Shown: positions 35,029-43,559 of the stretch, piece after piece
How positions within the stretch are numbered: the stretch's first letter is position 1
Layout of the letters: every line of letters begins with the position of its first letter
Assembly: GCA_964636385.1 (NCBI GenBank)
Contig: CAZWSC010000063.1
Coordinates: forward strand, 1 to 64,000
Length of the DNA stretch: 64,000 bases
Source of the DNA: CAZWSC01 sp964636385
GTDB taxonomy: Bacteria > Eisenbacteria > RBG-16-71-46 > CAIMUX01
Direction of reading: 5' to 3'
The notes under the pieces: generated by a model
Seen by the model: the letters and a program-made list of their open reading frames with translations, nothing else
Databases searched by the model: none
What the model was told of the DNA's origin: nothing
Made by a program: the position numbers and the translations under genes

Positions 35029-35211
35029 TCCGGGCGAGCCGACACCGCGGATGTTATCGAACTCGGAGTGGAGCAGGACAACGTTGGTGCGCGCTCGATG
35101 CACTTACACGAGGGATTCCGTGTTGAGAAGGTGCTTCCGGACCTCGGCATCGACCTGATGCGGAAGCAGTTCCCGCCGCATCCCAGCTCCTCTCGAATGG
35201 AAGAGCCGTGA
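35029..35211 (+). pseudogene. C-terminal remnant of a GNAT acetyltransferase
   Basis: Directly after the lipoprotein stop a 60-codon stretch without a start reads ADTADVIELGVEQDNVGARS, then HEGFRVEKVLPDLGIDLM and a stop at 35209. ELGVxxDNxGARxxxxxxGFR is the C-terminal acetyl-CoA/helix segment of GNAT enzymes. The first two thirds, including the main acetyl-CoA loop, are gone. Its stop overlaps the GTG of the next fragment. Confidence 0.65.
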
Positions 35212-35673
35212 GGATGAGCAGGCTCGTCACCCTTGGCCTCGCAGCCGTTGTGCTCGTCCACCTCGGCTACGGCGGTGAGCGCCCTGCCAGCAGGCCTGAT
35301 CGTGGGCGCTGCGTGGACTCTGTGGCACCTGCCCTTCTACTTCATGGAAGGCACGATTCGGCAGCAGGCGGGCCTGTGGTCACCGGAATTCTGGTCGGAC
35401 ATGGTCACGCGTGTTCCGCTCGCTGTCCTGTTCGCATGGATCTGCCTGAACACGGGGCGGAGCATCCTTTCAGCCGTTGCTCTGCATGCACTGGACAACG
35501 TGGCGTCGGTTATCATCAGTCCCGAGGGGATGCAGCTGCTGGTACGGCTCGCTCTCGTGACGGGCTTGCTGTGGCCGTCACGTCGATCCGGGGTGCGGCA
35601 AGGCTCGCGAGGCCGGCGGCGGGGCGATCAACCGGAGGAAAACGATGCGGAGAAGCGACAGACTGATCACTGA
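35208..35673 (+). pseudogene. Truncated CPBP-family membrane protease
   Basis: GTG 35208 overlaps the previous stop and opens a short membrane start (MSRLVTLGLAAVVLVHLGY). The frame then changes, and from ~35270 a CPBP C-terminal half reads LPAGLIVGAAWTLWHLPFYF, VPLAVLFAWICLN and SILSAVALHALDN. The EExxxR catalytic motif and preceding helices are missing, so an internal deletion with frame loss is likely. The HxxxN/D-type motif in the tail survives. The 3' end overlaps the next gene. Confidence 0.65.
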
Positions 35674-36097
35674 AGCAGAGGCCTGGTCCATCCTCGAGCG
35701 GGGCGAGTACGGGGTGCTCAGCACCGCTTCAGCGGACGCCGTTCCGTACGGCGTGCCACTCAGCTACTGCGTCGTCGAGGAAAGCATCTACTTCCACTGC
35801 GCTGCCGAGGGCAGGAAGCTCGCCAACATCCGCGGCAACCCGCGCGTCTCCTTCTGCGTCGTCGGCAGGACGGAAGTGCTTCCCGACCAGTTCAGCACAA
35901 GGTATGAGAGTTGTATCGTTGAAGGAACAGCCACCGAGGTACACAGTGACGAGAAGCGATCCGCCCTCCAGGGCCTCGTGACCCGGTACTCGAAGGGCTT
36001 CGAGGCTGAGGGGCTGCGGTACATCGAGAGACTCTGGGACGAGACGTGCGTGTTCCGGATCTCGGTGGACTCGCTATCCGGGAAGGCCGGCAGATAG
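35645..36097 (+). CDS. Pyridoxamine 5'-phosphate oxidase-like flavoprotein, NimA-like
   Basis: 150-residue split-barrel flavin-binding protein. MRRSDRLITEAEAWSILERG, EYGVLSTASADAVPYGVPLS, YFHCAAEGRKLANIRGNPRVSFCVVG and the VLPDQFSTRYESCIVEG segment follow the Nim/5-nitroimidazole-reductase family closely, including the histidine that binds pyruvate or flavin in NimA. Members reduce or bind flavin and small aromatics; many have no known substrate. ATG 35645 follows CGGAGGAAAACG. It lies 45 bp before the DUF2703 gene on the same strand. Confidence 0.85.
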   Translation: MRRSDRLITEAEAWSILERGEYGVLSTASADAVPYGVPLSYCVVEESIYFHCAAEGRKLANIRGNPRVSFCVVGRTEVLPDQFSTRYESCIVEGTATEVHSDEKRSALQGLVTRYSKGFEAEGLRYIERLWDETCVFRISVDSLSGKAGR

Positions 36098-36142
36098 CGG
36101 GCCATGCCCGCATCGTTCCAGGATCTACACGGAGGTACACCC

Positions 36143-36493
36143 ATGATCCTGAACGTCGACTGGCAGCGCCTCGTGACCGAGGACGGCGGGACATGCGATC
36201 GCTGCGGAGGAACGCAGGCGGAACTCAGCACGGCACTCGATATACTCAGAACCTCGCTGCGGCCGCTCGGAATCGAGATCGCATACGTTGAGAGCGAACT
36301 CACGCCCGATGAGTTCGCGGCAGACATGGTGCAATCGAACCGGATCCTGCTGGGAAGCCGGACACTTGAGGATTGGCTGGGGGCCGAGGTCGGCCAGAGC
36401 GACTGTGAGTCGTGTTGCCCCGGGGATGCGGCGTCAGGGAGGACGCAGGTCCCATGCTGCCCAGGAAGTGATCCGAAGAAGGCGGCGACATAG
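36143..36493 (+). CDS. DUF2703 family protein
   Basis: 116-residue protein; ATG 36143 has GGAGG 8 nt upstream and is preferred to the longer frame from 36104. It matches DUF2703: DWQRLVTEDGGTCDRCGGTQ, LRTSLRPLGIEIAYVE, NRILLGSRTLEDWLGAEVGQS, and a cysteine-rich end (CESCCPGDA, CCPGSDP). The CxxC and later Cys pairs suggest metal or disulfide binding; the function is unknown. It probably shares transcription with the Nim-like gene. Confidence 0.8.
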   Translation: MILNVDWQRLVTEDGGTCDRCGGTQAELSTALDILRTSLRPLGIEIAYVESELTPDEFAADMVQSNRILLGSRTLEDWLGAEVGQSDCESCCPGDAASGRTQVPCCPGSDPKKAAT

Positions 36494-36537
36494 CTTGTCT
36501 TCCATCCGGCGGTTGCCGGCGGTAGAGTGGCGTCTTC

Positions 36538-36900
36538 GTGAAGCCTCCAGTGTCTTTGCGGAGTGAATCGCGGCACGATCAACCGGATTGCCTCTTTGGA
36601 TCTTCATGGATAGCATGTCCACCTGATCGGAAACCCGGGGGCTTCACAACCGCCAGGTACGGCCCGGTTCCACAGACACTGCTGGAAGGTTGCGGATTTG
36701 ACGAAAGAGGCCAGCTTGTGGGCGACTGGAATCCCACCTGGGAAGAGTTGGCAGGTATCGCGCGCTGCATCACCGGTTCGGATGGCTCTGTCACCGGCTT
36801 CCGCCACAGCGATTTGCTGTCCTTCGTTGAACGTGGTCTGCCTGACCCAGACACGCCGCAGGAGCGGCAGGCCGAGACGACCCCGTCACCGCCTGAATAG
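36538..36900 (+). CDS. Possible hypothetical protein
   Basis: 120-residue frame from GTG 36538 without a good ribosome site. The segment from residue ~35 (GFTTARYGPVPQTLLEGCGFD, GDWNPTWEELAGIARCITGS, FRHSDLLSFVERGLPD) has ordinary amino-acid composition and may be coding, while the first 30 residues look random. I recognise no family. It is the only candidate in the 579 bp between the DUF2703 and HEAT-repeat genes. Confidence 0.35.
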   Translation: MKPPVSLRSESRHDQPDCLFGSSWIACPPDRKPGGFTTARYGPVPQTLLEGCGFDERGQLVGDWNPTWEELAGIARCITGSDGSVTGFRHSDLLSFVERGLPDPDTPQERQAETTPSPPE

Positions 36901-36960
36901 CAAGGCAGTACCAACATGGCAGCGCGTGCCGCGCGAAGACACGATGCGCCCGGACCTCGC

Positions 36961-37012
36961 CACTTCCAGGCATTGATCGACCGCGGGTTGCTGTCGTTGT
37001 TGCCTGGAAGTG
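36961..37012. repeat. 12-bp perfect inverted repeat upstream of the HEAT-repeat gene
   Basis: CACTTCCAGGCA (36961-36972) pairs perfectly with TGCCTGGAAGTG (37001-37012) around a 28-base loop. It ends 60 bp before the ATG of the HEAT-repeat gene. It could be an operator, an RNA hairpin in that gene's leader or a terminator of upstream transcription; no T-run follows. Confidence 0.7.
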
Positions 37013-37072
37013 ACGGGCTGGTGAGCCGCTCCAGGCAATCAGTTCAATAACACAAAGGGAGGACTGCCGGCG

Positions 37073-38071
37073 ATGAACAACGAATACCGGTTCCAGCTCA
37101 CGAATGTCGATCTGTGGCCCGACGAGCCGGCGCTCAGCCTGCACGGGAGGATGATCTCGGGGCGGTTCTGCGTGAGTGATCGCCTCTCCATTCCGACCCG
37201 TACAGGAGTGCTCACAGGAAGGGTGGACTCTATCTTCCTTGACCTTGAGCTCGGGTTCAGCGAAGAAACTGCCATTGACACTGACATCAGCGTGCAGCTG
37301 GGAGATGTAAGCAACAAGGACGAATACACAATCATGGCAGGACGTGAGGCATGTGACCTCGACACCTCCGAGATCATCGCAGCCCTTGGCATCGAGCTTC
37401 CGGCTGTTCTCAGCGGGAGAAGCGAGGGTCTGAGATCCGTCGAACAGATCGTCTCGGCCCTGAAGGAAGAGTCCGATCTCCGGCGAATGAGAACCTGCGA
37501 GAGGCTGGAGCGCATCGGGAGCGTCGATGCGATTCCGCACCTGATCGGGGCGTGTTCGGACACTGAGGTGCACGTAAGGAGCGCTGCCATCCGTGCGCTC
37601 ATCGCGCTGGAGGCCCGGCAGGCGATTCCCGTCTTCGAGCGGATACTGATGACCGGGACCGACCCCGAGATGGTTCAGGGTAACTGCATCAGGGCAATCG
37701 AGACATTCCAGGCGACCGGGAGCATTCCGGCGCTGGTTCATGCAACCAGGAGCTGGAGCGCCAAGGTCCGCATATATGCCGCCGAGGCACTCGGCAAGAT
37801 CGGAGACTCGAGCGTCATGCCGGCCCTTGAAGCCCTGCTGGATGATCAGACGAACACCCTGTTCATAGTGCCCGAACTGGCGACTGCTGATCCGGAGAAG
37901 CAGCATGTCCTGGAGCAGCTGTTCGCAAGCCCGGAGCTCCGTCGCATGGTGGGGGAGAAGATGCCGCCAGGTGGAGCCGGCACCGTTGCCTTTCACGCCC
38001 GCAGAGCGATCGCTGCGATTCGTTCCAGGGAAGCCTCCATGGGAGAACCAGGCCAGGGGAGCTCCCCATGA
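37073..38071 (+). CDS. HEAT-repeat protein with N-terminal EF-Tu domain-2-like barrel
   Basis: 332-residue protein; ATG 37073 follows AAAGGGAGG. The first ~105 residues form a beta-rich module (FQLTNVDLWPDEPALSLHGRM, GVLTGRVDSIFLDLELGF) reminiscent of the domain-2 barrel of EF-Tu-type proteins. From residue ~120 helical HEAT/PBS-lyase-like repeats follow (RLERIGSVDAIPHLIGACSD, VHVRSAAIRALIALEARQAI, VRIYAAEALGKIGDSSVMPALEALLDD). No signal peptide, so cytoplasmic. HEAT arrays bind other proteins or phycobilin-like cofactors; the partner is unknown. Confidence 0.8.
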   Translation: MNNEYRFQLTNVDLWPDEPALSLHGRMISGRFCVSDRLSIPTRTGVLTGRVDSIFLDLELGFSEETAIDTDISVQLGDVSNKDEYTIMAGREACDLDTSEIIAALGIELPAVLSGRSEGLRSVEQIVSALKEESDLRRMRTCERLERIGSVDAIPHLIGACSDTEVHVRSAAIRALIALEARQAIPVFERILMTGTDPEMVQGNCIRAIETFQATGSIPALVHATRSWSAKVRIYAAEALGKIGDSSVMPALEALLDDQTNTLFIVPELATADPEKQHVLEQLFASPELRRMVGEKMPPGGAGTVAFHARRAIAAIRSREASMGEPGQGSSP

Positions 38072-38165
38072 CAATCGCGAGAGCCGAGTACTGAGGCCGC
38101 AAGTGTCCGCACGAGAAATCACCATGCCGGGCACATCCAGCCAGGTTCCGACATACGCACGTAAA

Positions 38166-38202
38166 CAGGGCGGCTTCTCCCATCCGGGAGAACACCGCCC
38201 TG
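38166..38202. terminator. Strong hairpin between convergent genes (likely bidirectional terminator)
   Basis: CAGGGCGG-C-TTCTCCC-ATCC-GGGAGAA-CA-CCGCCCTG forms a 15-bp stem with a small internal bulge and a 4-base loop. It sits in the 185 bp gap where the HEAT-repeat gene (plus) and the C25 peptidase gene (minus) end. There is no long T-run on either side, but position and stability fit termination in both directions. Confidence 0.75.
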
Positions 38203-38256
38203 CAGTCACCGATCTGCTGCGCTCACATCGCCCGTCATCCCGGGCGCGATACCCGT

Positions 38257-41200
38257 CTACTTCAGCAGCATCAGTTTGCGCGTGAGTTCAGCCTCCGCGG
38301 TCTTCAGCCTGTAGAAGTAGACGCCGCTCGACACGGACTGGCCGGACGCATCGCGTCCGTTCCAGACCGCCTCGTGCGAACCGGCAAGCATCGTACCGGC
38401 TAGCAGGGTTGCCACCCTGCGTCCCGCGACGTCGTATATGGACAGATCCAGAGGCCCGTCCTTCGGCAGGTCGAAGCGGATCGATGTCAGCCTGCTCATC
38501 GGATTCGGATGGTTCGCACGCAGGCGCAGGCTGGCCGGGAGAGTGTCTTCAGCCACATCCGCCGGATCGGCCCCGCTCGTGAATCTCAGGCACCAGGTGT
38601 TCAGGTAACCCTGGTCGCCTCCGGCGTTGTCGCTGACCGTGAGCCGCCAGTCGCCGTCGGTCGTCTCGCCGATGAAGGCATCGAGACTCTCATGCGGGGT
38701 AAGCTCGCCCGGATACCATCCGACGATGTCGTCGGCCGATCCGCCCGTCCTGTTGTGAAGGACCACGGTGGTTCCCCCGGGCGAGGTCAGGCTGACGATC
38801 AGATCGCCGATCCAGGTGTGGGTGATGTTGACGTAGACCTCGATATCGGTAACCGTCGAGCCGATGGCGACCGGCATCTCGTCGTGGATCGCGGTGTTGT
38901 CCGGGATGTACATATTCGGATGTCTGCAGATCTCCTCGACGAAGACCGGAGTCAGGAGAAAGTCGACATCGGTCATCTGCTGCCCCTGCGAGAGGGTCAC
39001 CTCCTCCACGCCGGTCGACCAGCCCTCCTTCGTGGCCCTGACCGTATAGGTGCCGGCGAAGAGGTCCGGCAGCATGTACTCCCCGTCCTGGTTCGTGTAG
39101 GTATACCCGCCGTTAGGGATCGCCTCAACCCTGATGCCCGAGTGATCGGTCTCACCCTGCAGAAGAGCGGTTCCGGAAACCGAGCAGTCGCCCGCCTCGT
39201 GCGTGGTCAGCCATATCACGGTGTTCTGCAGGAGCAGCGGCCGGACAGCGGCGTCCATGGCGGAGTAGTTGAAGGTGTAGAAGACGATCTGCCCGCCTTC
39301 CGGGGCCGGGTTCGGGTCGTATGCGATGACGCTGCCGTCCCCCTGGTAGTTGGTCCAGGCTCCGACACGGCTCGCCGTTGACGCCACCGGAACCCTGTCC
39401 TGGTCGCCGTATCCCGAGTAACTGACGGAGACCGGACCTGTGATCACGTTGGGAACGCTCATCACATAGTGATTGGGATCGGCAACGGTGACGTTCCCGC
39501 TGGAATCCCCGTTCCAGCCTGTAATGTGCATCACGTGAGCACTGAAGTTGGAATCATTGCGATGGTTGTAGGCGACCTCGCCACCCTCCAGCAGGAGCTT
39601 CCCGCCGGCGAGGACGTAGTTGATCATGGCCGTGCGGATCGCTGAGGAACTGAGGGTCGACGTATTGTTGCCGCAGGAGACCACGAGCAGGTCGTAGTTG
39701 GGCCACGTCGAAGGATCAGTCACGGAGATTGACTCCAGGGTGACCGTGTAACCCAGGTCCTCGAGATCGGCGACGATGTCCGCTGCCGCCTTCGGCTCCG
39801 CTGCGTATCCGGGAGCCATCTCCAGGCCGGTCTTCTCATCCAGTCTCGGCGGAACCACGGAGTCCTTCGCGGGATCACCGACGACGAGGATGTTGCCGAT
39901 CGTCTCCGCGAGCACGAAGTCCCTGTCCACGACCGGTTGGTCGATTGTCTGCAGTACCGTCTGCGGAATATGGTACCAGGCCCTCACCGTCACCTCGTAG
40001 TCGAAGTAGGGCAGCGAAGGGGTGGTGTAGCTTCCGTCGACAGGACTGCTCATCGTCTCGGCATACAGATCGCCGGTGTCGGTGCGGAACACCCTGATTG
40101 TCGCCTCCAGTGGCAGGCCCGTCCCTTCCTGGCTCACCAGGCCGGTCAGAACGCCCGAAGGCGCCGCGTCGAGGTCGATGTCCAGGACATTGGCGCCGTA
40201 GTTGACGAAGAACTCCATCTCGTACGGAAGGTAGCCGAAGTAGTCGACCTTGATTGTGTACAGGGCCACAAGGATATCCTCGCCAACATCGTAGTTGCCC
40301 TGGGCATTGGCCGTGGCCTGGAATACGAGTTCCTTGTCCTCGTCATATCCGCGCACGACGGCACCGGAGGCGGGCGATCCGGCGGCGCTGACATGTCCGG
40401 TGAGGGTTCCGTAAGCCTCGATGACCTCGAACTGCCGCTGATAGAGGTTGTAGCCGCTCACGGCGATGATGCCGGTGACATGTCCGAGGGCCGTCGGAGT
40501 GACCGTGAGATCGGTGTCGAATGTGCTCCCCAGTATGTCGCCATTCAGCAGTGCGTAGAGGGTGTGGCCAGGTTCACTCACCTGCGCGTGCAGCGTACCC
40601 GGCAGATTCAGGGCAAAGGCGTCATTCAGGCCGATGTCGGTGGTCACACTCAGATAGGGAAGCGAGAGGGGCAGGGCATTCACCACAATCGGCTCACGGA
40701 AGAGATCCCATGGATCTGCGGGATCCTTCCCCACGATGTCGATGGATGGGCCGTAGGGGTAATCAACGGTGATTGTGCAGTACCCGGTTGCGTCGGTGAA
40801 CGCGCTTTCGGACTGGTACTCGAGCCCTGCGGCCCACACCTCCACTCCCACGCGCGGAGTGACACCGTCGTACTCGAACACCCCGACCGATATGTCCGTC
40901 TCCACGTTGGCGTCGATCTCCTCCGGATCGATATAGACCGTGGCGGGGACAATGACGTTTATGTCCGCACTGTAGGGGATCCTGTTCTGCGCCATCACCA
41001 GGAGTTGCGCCGGTCCCGGGGACAGGGGCGCGACCCGGAACTCCAGCTCCAGGACGCCGGATTCCCGCACCGAACCGGCGGCGAGCAACTCGCCGTCGCG
41101 GGTCAGTCCGACATAGCTCCCCGGATCCGCCTCGATCGTGAACGAAGTCCAGGTGGTGAAAAGGATGGGTGGATGGACCACGTTGTTGGGGGACGGCACG

Positions 41201-43008
41201 CCCATGAAGGTGGATATGCTGGGATCGCCCATCAGGTTGTAGATGTTCCAGTAGTATTCGATCCTGGAGGAGCCGGACTCGGTCACCGCCAGGTTGCCGC
41301 AGAAGACCAGGGCATCGTTGGTGACGTACCACTGCTCCATCGCCTCGCCGTGGCTGTGGAACAGACCGTCGAACATGCCGAGATTCGTCTGCTCGTAGGT
41401 GGGATTGGCATTGATGTTGGATGTGTAACCCACGCCCCACCAGTAGTCCTCATTCCAGTATGTGGAGGCGCTTCCACCGATGTAGCCGATAGCCCCCTTC
41501 TCGGGAGCCCGGAGCCATGTCTCGGCAAAGCACTCGCCATAGTCATACGTACTGGTCAGACAGCAATTCCCGACGGCCAGGCAGTACTTGCCGTAGTTCT
41601 GCAGGTTGTTGATGTCGGACTGCGTGAACGACGGATTTGACCATGAGGTGTTGCTTCCGTGAGCCGTGTAGTTGATGTAAGCCACACCGTCACTGACGTT
41701 CTGAATGATGTTGGCGGAGTTGCTCCCGGACTCGGGGTAGAGATACGTGTGACTGTAGATCCCGTGCGATGCATTGAAGTAGTGGCTTGTCCCGTAGTTG
41801 ATGTGCCCGTTGCCGTGGACTGCGCCGAAGCCGCTGTCCATCCCTGCGATCATGACGACCTCGCCGAGATAGCTGGGATCAGGCATCGTGAACTGGTCGT
41901 ACATGAGGGTCTTGTCGATCATCGCCTGAAGCTGGCTGGGATTCGTGGCCGAGAAACGGCCGTAGTACATGTCCGGCATCAGGTCGGCATCGACCGCACA
42001 GTACGGCCTGTCGGTGGCGTTGCCTCCCATGAAGAAGGTCGGCATCTGCGCCACGTCGCCCACGAAGAGGACGAAGCTGGGGGCCGGCTGCTCGGGAGTG
42101 GCATCATTGTACAGGCCGTGAAGGTAGCTCCGGATCGATGCAGTGGTGGTTCCGACCTCCGGAGTACCAAGGACACCGACAATGGTGATGAATCCCCGGG
42201 TCATCTTCCACTCCACGAACTCCTGCAGCTGGGCCTCGAACTCCGGCGGGGTCACTATGACCATGGTGACCACATCGCTCACCAGGTCCGGGTACTGCTC
42301 GTGGATGCCGCGGTACCCTTCCATCTGGCCATAGACGACATCGAAAAAAGGACTGGCCGTGCGCAGCTTGAGGTCCCTCTCCGCCATCTCGTCCGCGCCA
42401 TCGAAGACGACCCGGAACTCTATGCTGTCAAAGATCTCGATCTGGTTCTCACGTGGGAAGTAGACAACCGGGGCGACCTCCAGCCGGCCGACGCCAACGG
42501 CACGCAGACGGCCCACATGCTCTACATGGACCAGCTCGCGTTCGACCCGTCCCCTCTCGTACGCCTGCCGGTCGATCACGAACGGCCATTCGTCCGCATT
42601 CCCGCTCTTGGGCATGCTCGGCTGGGCAGGAAAGATGGGATGGTGGATGCCGTAATCGGCAAGGTTGACTACCCGGCTCTGTGCCGAGATGACCTCGATG
42701 CGCGCCTGCGCCGAATGGGGGATCTCTATCAGGCGGTTCATCATCGGCAGTTCGGGCGACCCCTCATCATGGGAGGAGTGAAACCCGGGGATCATGAGAC
42801 GCGTGAACACCCCTTCGTCGGTGTTCACATCCAGCGCCACCAGTTCCGTAACCGACACCGTGTAATGGAGGCTTCCCCGCTCATGAAGCTGCAGCGTCAG
42901 GGCGGTCTCTCCGGTGCGGAGGGTCAGTGAGCGTGGATCCGCACTGGCGGTGACAGCAATTCCGAGGATCAGGGCCAATGCGACAAGGACACTACCGTAG
43001 GACTTCAT
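38257..43008 (-). CDS. Gingipain-like (peptidase C25) secreted protease with P-domain and sorting domain
   Basis: 1583-residue exported cysteine protease. Signal peptide at residues 1-23 and a ~220-residue propeptide-like region come first. The C25 core has SFVLFVGDVAQMPTFFMGG, DADLMPDMYYGRFSA, catalytic His in YINYTAHGSNTSWSNP (~450) and catalytic Cys in CLAVGNCCLTSTYDYGECF (~481), as in gingipains. Beta-sandwich and carboxypeptidase-regulatory-like modules follow (TLTGHVSAAGSPASGAVVRG; GVLTGLVSQEGTG), then a glutamine-amidotransferase-like segment (~1090-1230), a proprotein convertase P-domain (THTWIGDLIVSLTSP) and a FlgD-like sorting domain (ANHPNPMSRLTSIRFDL ... GVYFYRLKT). ATG 43008 follows AAAGGATTCCAGC. 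Type IX-like secretion genes are not in the window. Confidence 0.92.
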   Translation of the reverse strand: MKSYGSVLVALALILGIAVTASADPRSLTLRTGETALTLQLHERGSLHYTVSVTELVALDVNTDEGVFTRLMIPGFHSSHDEGSPELPMMNRLIEIPHSAQARIEVISAQSRVVNLADYGIHHPIFPAQPSMPKSGNADEWPFVIDRQAYERGRVERELVHVEHVGRLRAVGVGRLEVAPVVYFPRENQIEIFDSIEFRVVFDGADEMAERDLKLRTASPFFDVVYGQMEGYRGIHEQYPDLVSDVVTMVIVTPPEFEAQLQEFVEWKMTRGFITIVGVLGTPEVGTTTASIRSYLHGLYNDATPEQPAPSFVLFVGDVAQMPTFFMGGNATDRPYCAVDADLMPDMYYGRFSATNPSQLQAMIDKTLMYDQFTMPDPSYLGEVVMIAGMDSGFGAVHGNGHINYGTSHYFNASHGIYSHTYLYPESGSNSANIIQNVSDGVAYINYTAHGSNTSWSNPSFTQSDINNLQNYGKYCLAVGNCCLTSTYDYGECFAETWLRAPEKGAIGYIGGSASTYWNEDYWWGVGYTSNINANPTYEQTNLGMFDGLFHSHGEAMEQWYVTNDALVFCGNLAVTESGSSRIEYYWNIYNLMGDPSISTFMGVPSPNNVVHPPILFTTWTSFTIEADPGSYVGLTRDGELLAAGSVRESGVLELEFRVAPLSPGPAQLLVMAQNRIPYSADINVIVPATVYIDPEEIDANVETDISVGVFEYDGVTPRVGVEVWAAGLEYQSESAFTDATGYCTITVDYPYGPSIDIVGKDPADPWDLFREPIVVNALPLSLPYLSVTTDIGLNDAFALNLPGTLHAQVSEPGHTLYALLNGDILGSTFDTDLTVTPTALGHVTGIIAVSGYNLYQRQFEVIEAYGTLTGHVSAAGSPASGAVVRGYDEDKELVFQATANAQGNYDVGEDILVALYTIKVDYFGYLPYEMEFFVNYGANVLDIDLDAAPSGVLTGLVSQEGTGLPLEATIRVFRTDTGDLYAETMSSPVDGSYTTPSLPYFDYEVTVRAWYHIPQTVLQTIDQPVVDRDFVLAETIGNILVVGDPAKDSVVPPRLDEKTGLEMAPGYAAEPKAAADIVADLEDLGYTVTLESISVTDPSTWPNYDLLVVSCGNNTSTLSSSAIRTAMINYVLAGGKLLLEGGEVAYNHRNDSNFSAHVMHITGWNGDSSGNVTVADPNHYVMSVPNVITGPVSVSYSGYGDQDRVPVASTASRVGAWTNYQGDGSVIAYDPNPAPEGGQIVFYTFNYSAMDAAVRPLLLQNTVIWLTTHEAGDCSVSGTALLQGETDHSGIRVEAIPNGGYTYTNQDGEYMLPDLFAGTYTVRATKEGWSTGVEEVTLSQGQQMTDVDFLLTPVFVEEICRHPNMYIPDNTAIHDEMPVAIGSTVTDIEVYVNITHTWIGDLIVSLTSPGGTTVVLHNRTGGSADDIVGWYPGELTPHESLDAFIGETTDGDWRLTVSDNAGGDQGYLNTWCLRFTSGADPADVAEDTLPASLRLRANHPNPMSRLTSIRFDLPKDGPLDLSIYDVAGRRVATLLAGTMLAGSHEAVWNGRDASGQSVSSGVYFYRLKTAEAELTRKLMLLK

Positions 43009-43081
43009 GCTGGAATCCTTTCAACGCGGGAGGCTCCGCGTCGGGTTGAGAGTTGCTGCAATGTGGTGCCAAACCGTTGTG

Positions 43082-43110
43082 AGTATAGCAGATTGCAGCC
43101 CGTCTGACCA
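43082..43110 (-). promoter_or_regulatory. Extended -10 promoter for the C25 peptidase gene
   Basis: On the minus strand TGGTCA (43110-43105), a 17-base spacer ending in TGC and TATACT (43087-43082) form a sigma-70-type promoter with an extended -10 (TGCTATACT). It predicts a leader of about 70 nt before ATG 43008. Prediction from sequence only. Confidence 0.55.
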
Positions 43111-43559
43111 TGGGTCGTTTCCTGCCCTCGTTCCGGCCGGCAGAATGCACATCGCCCCGGCGGGATCCGCAACTCCAAGGGGGAAGACCCCGTAGGCACT
43201 CTCCGGATTCCGGCCGGGGCCGCAGAACCTGATACGGCTGCCGGAACCGGACGATACGGCCATCCCGGCATCCAATTCCGGCATCTGCACGATCACAGTG
43301 GGAAAGGATCCTGCATGCACCCGCTCAGCACTCGGTCTCCCGGGCCCGGTACAGTCCCTGTCACACAATCTTCCATCCACAATGCTGTTGACTCATTGCC
43401 ACTCCGGAGTCCCCCCCTCCGTACCGCGGGCGCATCCGCCCGTCAGGCACCGGCATGGCATCGCGTCGGAGCCTGGGTTGCCGCCGGAGTGGTGATCGCG
43501 TCGGCCTGCGCACCGAAGACGGCCCGCGCGGCCGGCCCTGCGTCATCAGCCGATCACGC
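43111..43559. other. Intergenic stretch with the signal-peptide-like remains of the next gene
   Basis: No intact gene. A plus-strand frame at about 43460-43560 reads HRVGAWVAAGVVIASACAPK, which looks like a lipoprotein or signal-peptide start, and is probably the original beginning of the truncated hydrolase that follows in another frame. Confidence 0.45.

Noticed and set aside
39937..41640. Long plus-strand open frame of 567 codons antisense to the C25 protease
   Set aside because: High GC makes long antisense frames common here; the minus-strand reading has clear domains, this one has none.
43050..43080. Minus-strand TTGGCACCACATTGC resembling a sigma-54 promoter for the C25 protease gene
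   Set aside because: The GG-to-GC distance is one base too short; a good sigma-70-type promoter lies just upstream.
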